A stretch of DNA of 64,000 nt from Alitta virens (taxonomy: Eukaryota; Annelida; Polychaeta; Phyllodocida; Nereididae). The stretch spans positions 40,869,247 through 40,933,246 of the forward strand of contig OW028576.1 in NCBI GenBank assembly GCA_932294295.1, in the 5' to 3' direction. A program made the position numbers and the translations under genes. The notes under the pieces were generated by a model. It did no database searches, was not told the origin of the DNA, and saw nothing but the letters and a program-made list of their open reading frames with translations. Below, piece by piece: positions 51,701-59,200 of the stretch; the stretch's first letter is position 1; every line of letters starts with the position of its first letter.

Positions 51701-51867
51701 TGAGACTTGTTCAGTTCCGAACAGCTGTTCTGTAAATTCTCTGAAGGGAGAGTTTCTTGTATGACCTTAACAGGACTTAGTCCTGAAGCTAGTGCAGACA
51801 TGGCCAGAGCGGCATTTAGCCTATCTCTCTCTTCTGTTGATAAAGTATTCCGCCCCTCCTTAGACAT
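33632..51867 (-). CDS. BCL3: BCL3/I-kappa-B family ankyrin-repeat regulator of NF-kappa-B, complete
   Basis: Seven exons on the minus strand join with matching phases into 596 codons including stop: 50904-51867, 36841-36919, 36481-36589, 35776-35974, 35177-35377, 34571-34701, 33632-33736. I-kappa-B proteins bind Rel dimers through ankyrin repeats; BCL3 is the nuclear co-regulator of p50/p52. Six ankyrin repeats are encoded by exons 2-6. Wording such as GDLPLHIAVVQEN, LRQTPLHLAVITG, SGRTALHHAVE and YSGCSPLHVASGRG is closest to BCL3, which has a seventh repeat not found here. The N-terminal exon has PLDLS (91-95, CtBP-binding type), DSGHES (109-114, the DSGxxS beta-TrCP degron of cytoplasmic I-kappa-B) and PPKKRK (258-263, nuclear-signal type). 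The start is the ATG at 51865-51867, with an in-frame TGA about 45 bases upstream. Cactus-type I-kappa-B is the alternative reading. Confidence 0.88.
34571..34701 (-). CDS. BCL3: BCL3-like exon 6 (ankyrin repeat 6)
   Basis: 131 nt, acceptor TTTTTATAG, donor GTGGGTTAC. Encodes CSPLHVASGRGHLDIVQLL and GADTTMRN, then a short non-repeat tail. Confidence 0.88.
34945..35000 (-). repeat. tRNA-derived SINE-like element in a BCL3-like intron
   Basis: Minus strand has TGGCCTAGTGGTTAAGG (A-box type, 34978-34994) and GGTTCGAGCT (B-box type, 34951-34960) at tRNA spacing. The 3' acceptor strand is missing. The element is separate from the one at 17507. Confidence 0.6.
35177..35377 (-). CDS. BCL3: BCL3-like exon 5 (ankyrin repeats 4-5)
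   Basis: 201 nt, acceptor GTCATTACCAG, donor GTAAGTG. Encodes MTPLHVAVQEKGLEI, GADIDCQDGKSGRTALHHAV and the repeat ending NQPSYSG. Confidence 0.9.
35541..35741. mobile_element. Short TA-flanked MITE, family 1
   Basis: Ends CAGTCAGGCCCAAAAGTT and (reverse) CAGCCGAGCCCAAATGTT, each flanked by TA, fit a Tc1/mariner-type non-autonomous element. Relatives lie at 37321-37593 and 62873-63086. Confidence 0.6.
35776..35974 (-). CDS. BCL3: BCL3-like exon 4 (ankyrin repeats 2-3)
   Basis: 199 nt, acceptor TTTTTTTCCAG, donor GTATAAAATG (weak). Encodes TPLHLAVITGEAQIV and TSLHLAVKHKQLECL; ends in phase 1. Confidence 0.88.
36481..36589 (-). CDS. BCL3: BCL3-like exon 3 (ankyrin repeat 1)
   Basis: 109 nt; acceptor TTTTTTAG, donor GTGAGTATA. 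Encodes LPLHIAVVQENKDVI and onward to NALRQ, the first ankyrin repeat; ends in phase 0. Confidence 0.88.
36841..36919 (-). CDS. BCL3: BCL3-like exon 2
   Basis: 79 nt, acceptor TTTCACAG, donor GTGAGTAAC. Reads GEKQIRINPKLIQEIQL then AVTPDEEGD, leading into ankyrin repeat 1. Incoming phase 1 and outgoing phase 2 fit its neighbours. Confidence 0.87.
37015..37858. mobile_element. Foldback element with inverted 18 bp satellite arms
   Basis: The left arm repeats GGTGGTCTTAATAGTGAG (about 37079-37258); the right arm repeats its reverse complement (about 37664-37810). Outer ends also match in inverse (CCATTAAGACCAACTTTGGTG type). A TA-flanked MITE sits between the arms. Confidence 0.65.
37321..37593. 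mobile_element. Short TA-flanked MITE, family 1, inside the foldback
   Basis: 273 bp with imperfect 25 bp terminal inverted repeats (CAGTCCGGTACGAAAGTTTA; reverse end CAGTTGGACCCAAAAGTTTA) and TA at both sides, as for Tc1/mariner insertion. Confidence 0.7.
38560..38925. repeat. CTGA tetranucleotide repeat
   Basis: Long impure (CTGA)n tract with interspersed GACGTGCTGA and ATAACCTAGATAAGA pieces. It yields artefactual Ser-Gln-Val open frames on the minus strand. Confidence 0.9.
40768..40798. promoter_or_regulatory. Pair of kappa-B sites in BCL3-like intron 1
   Basis: GGGAATCCCC (40768-40777) and GGGGAATCCCC (40788-40798) are full matches to NF-kappa-B palindromic sites, 20 bp apart. They may form an intronic enhancer giving feedback control. 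Confidence 0.5.
41038..41281. mobile_element. Nested palindromic element
   Basis: Outer ends TACCGTAAAGGAGGGTATTA and the inverse at 41262-41281 enclose two further inverted copies of ATCGACAGGGC and CACATTAGAATG. The whole 244 bp could fold as two hairpins or one long one. It has no coding capacity and is MITE-like. Confidence 0.75.
42150..42560. repeat. Tandem repeat, four copies of 99-106 bp
   Basis: CAAAAATTATTTGAGAAAAT starts at 42194, 42300, 42399 and 42498. The copies are nearly identical. Confidence 0.9.
43621..43740. repeat. GATA/GACA microsatellite
   Basis: Impure (TAGA)n with GACA and GGAT variants. Confidence 0.9.
44876..44885. promoter_or_regulatory. Kappa-B site in BCL3-like intron 1
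   Basis: GGGATTCCCC matches GGGRNYYYCC at every position. Confidence 0.4.
45059..45111. repeat. TATTG pentanucleotide microsatellite
   Basis: Pure (TATTG)n tract, followed at 45170-45260 by an impure GAGAT/GAGGA repeat. Confidence 0.9.
46747..46756. promoter_or_regulatory. Kappa-B site in BCL3-like intron 1
   Basis: GGGGATTTCC matches GGGRNYYYCC at every position. Confidence 0.4.
47087..47703. mobile_element. Non-autonomous element rich in TTTACAGTA/TACTGTAAA motifs
   Basis: Left end CACTGTAAAATATTTCCTGT and right end (reverse) CACTGTAACAAGTTTCCGTA are similar in inverted orientation. The inside is full of CAGTATTTTAC and ACCGTAAAAT motifs. Confidence 0.5.
48272..48436 (+). repeat. Dispersed repeat, inverted copy at 59813-59970
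   Basis: A block containing TGGCTAATCTAATTTTGTAC and CCAACCATGGCTAAT occurs here and, reverse-complemented, in the USF3-like intron near 59813-59970. Confidence 0.7.
50904..51867 (-). CDS. BCL3: BCL3-like exon 1 (N-terminal regulatory region)
   Basis: 321 codons plus one base, ending CATG before donor GTAAGTATAAC. Ser/Thr/Pro-rich and probably disordered. It carries the PLDLS motif, the DSGHES degron (codons 51526-51543), a serine-rich run near residues 221-245 and two basic clusters (PPKKRK and DPKKKS). Open sequence reads into the intron for 11 codons, but the strong donor and fit to exon 2 set the end. Confidence 0.87.
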
Positions 51868-52114
51868 CCTATCTGTGACACACTTCAGTGAACTCAACTT
51901 GGTCTGTCAACGAATCCACGTAAAAAAAAACTCACCTTCAGCGGCTCAGTTCTCACTAAAATCACTCACTTCCACGGAACCGGCGACTGTACAACAAAAT
52001 ACCATTTCTCATGCATCCATCTCGATAGTCTCCTTAAAATATGAGCCCTTTTTCTAGTCAAAATGTAAGTTTTTAAAATCCCCCCTTGGGCATATTTTGG
52101 ATCGAAGAAAATAA

Positions 52115-52125
52115 GGGGAATCCCC
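52115..52125. promoter_or_regulatory. Kappa-B site in BCL3-like promoter
   Basis: GGGGAATCCCC, near-perfect palindrome, about 250 bp upstream of the BCL3-like start codon. Such sites bind p50/p52 homodimers, the partners of BCL3. Confidence 0.6.
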
Positions 52126-52142
52126 TATCTTACATTAGAGGT

Positions 52143-52211
52143 CACGTGGCCAAGGTGACCAATCAGAGCGCGGCCCACTTCTACCAGTGACGTCAGAGCG
52201 CACGTCACGTG
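52143..52211. promoter_or_regulatory. E-box, CCAAT and CRE cluster in BCL3-like promoter
   Basis: GTCACGTGGC (E-box 52143-52148), CCAATCAG (52159-52166), TGACGTCA (52188-52195) and GTCACGTGG (E-box 52206-52211) occur within 70 bp, upstream of the kappa-B site. The layout is typical of a core promoter. The transcription start is not determined. Confidence 0.6.
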
Positions 52212-52889
52212 GTTTTAGGGTATTTCCAGATCCAACAACGTCGTGGTGTTTTTGTTTGTAGGGGGGCACTCTCAATAAAAAGGTGCATAGAATAATGGCG
52301 GGAGTGTAAAAGTACGTTAATTATCAACCTAAGGAGGGCATTCCCATGCATAATATGATAGCATTTATAAACAATTTCAATGCTTAAACTTAAAGGGTCA
52401 TGGCAGGTCTTGCTTTACCCCACATATCTGCCTTCAAATATAGCGTTTAAGTATTAAATATAGGCCGGCCTATATTTAATTAGACGGAGTTTCAGTCGTG
52501 CTGTCAGCTCAGATGAAAATATATTTAATTCATATAATAACGAAAAAAATAAATAATATCATATTTTAGCGAATTTTTTTAATACAAATATCAAGAATGT
52601 GACAATAAACTGATTAATCTGCATAAGCAATGTGAATGAAATTTGATTGGATCAGAGTGAATCCGCTAAGAACCACAATTAATACACCACGCAAATTTTT
52701 AAACAATGGGTCCCTTAAAAAAAAGAGATTTGGTAATCTTGATAAATAATGTTAAATGTAAATCAAGCTTTCGAGGAAGGACATTTTGGCAGATAGCCAA
52801 ATTAATCATTCATCATAATAAGCATATGTTATCACCAAGACGTGCTGTATATATTTGGGTGGAGGGGGTGGGGGGGATTGGGCGATTCG

Positions 52890-54608
52890 AACACTGTTAT
52901 TAAGAAATGCGTTCTAGTGTCCCAACACAATATTTTCAAATGTGGATGGACTTGTTATGATGATGCTATATCACACCAGGGGGCCAGTGTAAGCGACTGC
53001 AGCGCCCCTGGCAGCTGAAGGTACGAATTTACAATTCCTGAGCAGGTCTGACTTATTTTAACTCTAAAATAATTATTTACGGTCCAATTTTGCTAAGACT
53101 CATCAAATAGTTGAAAATAAACCTTTATTATTCAGGGCATACTAAATTTGTGTGTTAACTAATGATTTTATTAGACTAAAAAATAAATCTTACATTGAGA
53201 GAAAATCCAGACTAAAACATTGGAAACACACTGGGTATGTTTACATACTGAGTTTTTATGGCATGAAAAACAAATATTTAAATTATTTATTGTAAATTAT
53301 AACTAAATTGTGGCGCAAAAGTGGGCATGTGAGGGCAGCATTGGTATATATAATTACTTGAATGTGCTAAATCTGGACAGTAACTTTAAGTTGTCATAAA
53401 TATACATATAGCTGCGCTCACTCCTGGCATTGACAGCTACATGTATATAGTTTTCTATTCTAACACTGTTATTAAGAAATGCGTTCTAGTGTCCAAACAC
53501 AATATTTTCAAATGTGGATGGACTTGTTATGATGATGCCATATCACACCAGGGGGCCAGTGTAAGCGACTGCAGCGCCCCTGGCAGCTGAAGGTACGAAT
53601 TTACAATTCCTGAGCAGGTCTGACTTATTTTAACTCTTAAATCATTATTTGTGGTCCAATTTTGCTAAGACTCATCAAATAGTTGAAAATAAACCTTTAT
53701 TATTCAGGGCATACTAAATTTGTGTGTTAACTAATGATTTTTATTAGACTAAAAAATAAATCTTACATTGAGAGAAAATCCAGACTAAAACATTGGAAAC
53801 ACACTGGGTATGTTTACATACTGAATTTTTATGGCATGAAAAACTAATATTTAAATTATTTATTGTAAATTATAACTAAATTGTGGTGCAAAAGTGGGCA
53901 TGTGAGGGCAGCATTGATATATATAATTACTTGAATGTGCTAAATCTGGAGACAGTAACTTTAAGTTGTCATAAATATACACATAGCTGCGCTCACTCCT
54001 GGCATTGACAGCTACATGTATATAGTTTTCTATTCTAACACTGTTATTAAGAAATGCGTTCTAGTGTCCAAACACAATATTTTCAAATGTGGATGGACTT
54101 GTTATGATGATGCCATATCACACCAGGGGGCCAGTGTAAGCGACTGCAGCGCCCCTGGCAGCTGAAGGTACGAATTTACAATTCCTGAGCAGGTCTGACT
54201 TATTTTAACTCTTAAATCATTATTTGTGGTCCAATTTTGCTAAGACTCATCAAATAGTTGAAAATAAACCTTTATTATTCAGGGCATACTAAATTTGTGT
54301 GTTAACTAATGATTTTTATTAGACTAAAAAATAAATCTTACATTGAGAGAAAATCCAGACTAAAACATTGGAAACACACTGGGTATGTTTACATACTGAA
54401 TTTTTATGGCATGAAAAACTAATATTTAAATTATTTATTGTAAATTATAACTAAATTGTGGTGCAAAAGTGGGCATGTGAGGGCAGCATTGATATATATA
54501 ATTACTTGAATGTGCTAAATCTGGAGACAGTAACTTTAAGTTGTCATAAATATACACATAGCTGCGCTCACTCCTGGCATTGACAGCTACATGTATATAG
54601 TTTTCTAT
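52890..54608. repeat. Three tandem copies of a 572-575 bp unit
   Basis: Copies begin at 52890, 53462 and 54037 with AACACTGTTATTAAG; the second and third are nearly identical. Each carries a CTCF-like CACCAGGGGGC (52974, 53546, 54121) facing an inverted GCGCCCCTGG about 18 bp further on. No coding potential is seen. Confidence 0.92.
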
Positions 54609-54723
54609 GTTTTCAATAGTAATTCATGTTCCTCAAGCAGCATCTCACTATATCAAGCCTCAATCTGAACCAAACATTGTTCTGATGACATCACAGAGCA
54701 ATCCACTCAGAGGTAAATTCAGT

Positions 54724-55505
54724 CACAGGCCTTAACTAGTGATCTCACAACTTTAGCTGACGAAAACGCGGTGGCCTGTATTATATATATTCTAAAGGTA
54801 TCCATCAGCCATGCAGTCCCCCAACTTATGCCAACACTTCGTCAATGTTTTTTCTGGCATGACATAGACTGTTAAAGCACAGAATTGTCCCAAATGTGGT
54901 TAACAACTGTCCTTCACAAACCAAAAGTTGTTTTAGGCCTTCCTGTGCTGCTACAAGAGGGATAATAGATCGAGTGCTGAAGTCGGCGAACGGTAATTAC
55001 TTATGTTTTTGATCAAAATATTTGATTCTGTCCATACACAGGCCCAAATGACCGTTTGCCGACTTCGGCACTCGAACTATCATAACAACCTCAAGGTAAA
55101 CATTGTTCATGGCCCAAAGAGAGGTCTCCGGCCCAAACGGGCACTGACGTCACAAATTTCCGCATTTCAGCCAATCAGAGAGCAGTATTTTTTTCAGCCC
55201 TTACTGATGACGTCACTGCCGAAGGGAGCTGCATTCAACAAAATGTGCAAGTTTAGTCAGGAATTCTCTCGTAGCAGCACGGGAAGGTCTAAAACAACTC
55301 TTGGTATGTGAAGAACATTTGTAAACCATATTTGGGACAATTCTGTGCTTTAATAGTCTATGTCATGCCGTATTTATCATAAGTTGGGGGACTGCATGGC
55401 TGATGAATACCTTTAATTACTAAGGTTTTAGGATATATATATAATTATACAGGCCGCCGGGTTTACGTCAGCTGAAGTTGTGAGATCGGTAATTTAGGCC
55501 TGTGG
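54724..55505. mobile_element. Foldback transposon-like element with long inverted arms
   Basis: The left arm (54724-54994) and right arm (about 55050-55505) are reverse complements over most of their length, sharing CACAGGCCT ends, GCAGTCCCCCAACTTATG, AAAGCACAGAATTGTCCC and GAAGTCGGC(A/G)AACGGT. The right arm has about 170 bp extra, with two perfect CREs (55145-55152, 55208-55215) and a CCAAT box (near 55171). Confidence 0.75.
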
Positions 55506-56061
55506 TCACAGTAAAACCCAGTTATATATGATAGCTACGCAAAAGTACACACAAAAAGACTAGTTACACTGTGGATATATAAATGAATACATTGTTACAT
55601 TGCGACTTGTCACTTGATCAACAGGTGGCTCTGCAGGGTTTGTCAGTGCCCTCTATGAATGTGATCATGTGAATCATGTGACAATAACAGTCGGCCGCCA
55701 TGATGACGATAAAGTAAAGAGCAGAAATTAACACTAAAAAAATTGAAAAATTCAAGATTTATCTCACCTGTCCTGAATGAATATTAAATAACTGCAAGGT
55801 TTAGGGTCCACACTGACAGTCACTGTAATCAGATTAAATCCGCCCCCCCCCCCCCCCGTTAATTGGAGTGGCAAAATTTAATAAAATGGACATGTGCACC
55901 TCTGCGGTATTATTTTACTAACTTACCTGCCCCCCCCCCCATGTATACTGCAGTAATTATACCACTGAATAACGCCCCTGATCTTTTTTTTTTTATTAGA
56001 TTTAAAAACTTTACATTGCTAATAGACAATTTGTGACCAAAAAGGAGAATCTGTTCAGGGA

Positions 56062-56090
56062 GGGGGATTCCTTCTGCTGAAGGGATTCCC
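56062..56090. promoter_or_regulatory. Two kappa-B-like sites upstream of the USF3-like gene
   Basis: GGGGGATTCC (56062-56071) and GGGATTCCC (56082-56090) lie about 120-150 bp before the proposed start codon. Confidence 0.35.
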
Positions 56091-56137
56091 TCAAATCGAA
56101 ATCGAGGCGAAAATGCATATTCATGACTGGAGCCAAA

Positions 56138-56209
56138 ATGGCCGAAAGCTTTCAAATTCGTGTGATTTCTTTATCTCTGTTTTTGTGTTTTAATACGATG
56201 TTTTCCTGA
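56138..56209 (+). CDS. Upstream open reading frame before the USF3-like start
   Basis: ATG in a good context (AAAATGG) opens a 23-codon frame ending TGA two bases before the main ATG. If transcribed it could lower translation of the main frame. It may instead mark the initiator region, since AAAATGGCCG resembles a YY1-type element. Confidence 0.35.
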   Translation: MAESFQIRVISLSLFLCFNTMFS

Positions 56210-56211
56210 AA

Positions 56212-56278
56212 ATGAAGGAAAAGGATAAACAAGGGTTTGGTCTTAAGACCAAGGCCAGTTTGAAGCGAATGGAGAGAG
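56212..56278 (+). CDS. USF3: USF3-like exon 1
   Basis: Start ATG at 56212; 22 codons plus one base; donor GTTAGTATGG. Lysine-rich, with no close in-frame upstream ATG. The true first exon could lie further upstream. Confidence 0.6.
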
Positions 56279-59200
56279 GTTAGTATGGCGTCTGTTTTAA
56301 GTGGGAACCTCGTGGGAAATGTGCCTCCCAAAAACTTGTTGGTTGTTAAAAATTTAAAGTGAAGTCAGACGTGAAACTAAAAGCATGTCAATGACTTGCT
56401 TGCAAAGTCAAGATGGTATGGACTTGACCATATGCCTGTTTAAATATGTCCAGCAAAAAGATATATATTTTGGTGTGCAGGACGTTGCTATTATACAATG
56501 TTTATTGTCATAACAAATAATTGAAGTTCAGGTGGGAAGCCACATTTCAACTGTTGGCAGATTTCTTTTGATGTCAAATGTCAACAACTCACAATTTGGT
56601 TGTTTCAATACCAAACCCCTAAATTTCTAACTCTAATATGACATATTTATGCTTCGGACATGTTTCATGTTGACAATATATATGTTGAATAAATATCATA
56701 TGTCAAAAAGTCTAATAAAGCTCTGAAAAAATTGCATGCAGCTAAAAGATGGCTGTTATTGTCGAAATTTAACTGCCTGATTTTCCCTACACTCACCAGC
56801 TGTGAGGAAGCATTGTAATTCAAACTTGTAGATGTAATAGTGTGAAAGACTCTTCTTGGAGCTGGTTAAAAACATTACAATTTACAGTTACTGCAATGAT
56901 TTCACAGGACTGACAATTTATAGCATATGGGTTGAGATAAATTAAGTTCTCAAAAAATAATAATCTCGTTAAATTGACATTGTTGATTGCAATATTTTCT
57001 AAATATCAGTGTCAAGGAATATGCTGACACTAATAGAGTTTCTGGTATGGCACAATAAGTATGATAAGTCATGTATATTGAGTGCACATGTCATTGCTGA
57101 GTCAATTGCAATCAAGAAGATAAACAGATTTTGGCTAATCTCTGACACAACTTTGTCTACAATTGCAATTAGTAAAATTGCAATTAATACAGTCTGTCAT
57201 TGATTGCCAATCTTAGCGAGTATAAAGCAGTGCAAACCATTGATAGTTTCCTCAGAATGTCTAAGACTACATGTGTAGTGAGATATGTTTACATTTTATA
57301 GATAAGCTAAGATTAGGCAAGTCTTTATTATCACAACAAATTTTTGGTTGCTGCATGCATGTTCAGGCGTAAGGTGAATTTATTAATATTTTAAAAAAAC
57401 ATGTTCACTGTGGAATAAATAATTTCTCTAGGCAACAATTATTTAATATTTACCTTCTCATATCCGCCAATACAAATATGTGCCAACCCCATAAAATAAA
57501 ATAACATGTGACAATGTCATTTAATATAGAATTTTAATTAATTTTTTACTTTTCAACTGCCCAACTGACTCAGGCAGCTTTGCGAAATAGTTTATCAACA
57601 TCCCAACGGTTTTGGGAGGCATACAGTTTATTGGAATATATTTCAGATTTCATATGGCTTTCAGAGTAACTCCAGGAATCTTACAATATTTATTCAAATG
57701 TTTGCATAGAGAATGAACTTTCTTTATATTTTGCTTTCAGTCACCCTCACTGGTAACCAAAGCAATGGAGGTGCAATGCCAGAGGCGATTGACAAATATG
57801 CGTTCACTGATGATGATGACGTAGGGTGAGCATTAGACAATAAGCAAAGCAGAGTGAAAAAAATGGCGCAGTTCTGATTTGGACTGACCCTACAGTAATA
57901 TTGTACCAACCCTAAATAAATTTTTTTGTAACTTACCTGACATTTTCACTGCTGTGGATGTGCGTGATTACTCTAAATGACATTTAATCAACAATTTTTG
58001 AAAAAGAAATAAATCCCACCTCGAATTGTCTGGGTTTTTTTTTTTTTGGGGGGGGGGGGGGATATGAAAATGGAAGCAATATCTCCACCTTATCCCAATC
58101 ATCATGATCATATCAAGAGATAATTTGTTTTGGATTTTGACTTATTTTTGAAATCTGGATCTTTTATTAAACTGTCTCGCATTAAACAAAGTGGACTTTT
58201 GGTCCATTGTCAGTGATGAGTTTTATTGAATTATCCAATATCACCAGGAAAGTAACGGGAAAGTTGTCATTCTTAAGATAGCAGCTGCTGTGCTAGCCGG
58301 TAACAAAAATGTGTTAAATGTTCATAAATGTAATTGCAGTAGTTGAGGTTTAAGTCCCATCAAGGTGTGACAGTTCTACTCCTTCCAATTTCGATCAATT
58401 CGAAAGTCACTTTCGCATTTGCTGATGCCATTTTCTTGCCGTTTCAGTTCTGGAAAGGAAAAAGACAAGAAACGAATATCGCACAACACAATGGAAAAGA
58501 AACGGAAAGACAAGATCAGTAAAAATATCCTGTACATCCAGACGCTCCTGCCGCCTGAGTACCGCAATCAGAAGCAGAAAGATGTGAGAGAACATTTTTA
58601 TGATGCCTCAGTTTGATGATGATGGTGTTATTTAAATTGTCATTGAATAGAGTTTAGTTTAGTAAGATTACTGGACGCAGAACTAAAGTCCTATATATCC
58701 AGCTCATGAAGTAGTGGTGGCGACGCGGTGCAAAAAGGGATGAATCACTGATGATGATTTACATAGATTTGTGAGACATATATGTAGTGTTTTTTGTCTT
58801 TTTTTACATTATATACATATTTATAGAGTGATATAATAATTGATATTATGAATCATTGATTTGATTTTATTGTTAAATTATAGATTTGATTATAGTTAGG
58901 GATGATTTAGAAGCATTGGTTGGTAGTATGGGTGTAAATCATTTGTTTCTGTCATATTTATGGTATTGCTATTATGCAAAATCAGATTCCATGTCCTAGC
59001 ATCACAGAAGAGATAAAAATTGTAAAAAAATGACAGGAGCTGTGTGGAAGCATATGTCGCCATTAGCACTGAGCCAGCTATTGAGCACAGCGCCACCTAC
59101 TAGTATATTGTTTTTTACATGACAATATTAAAATTTTATTTAAATTGTGAAATTTCAGAGTTTGACAGTGATTCTGGAGAAGACAGCAACTTACTTACAA

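Noticed and set aside
51868..51897. Start of the BCL3-like protein ten codons further upstream
   Set aside because: The codon there is TTG. An in-frame TGA lies just before it, and the first ATG at 51867 has a good context.
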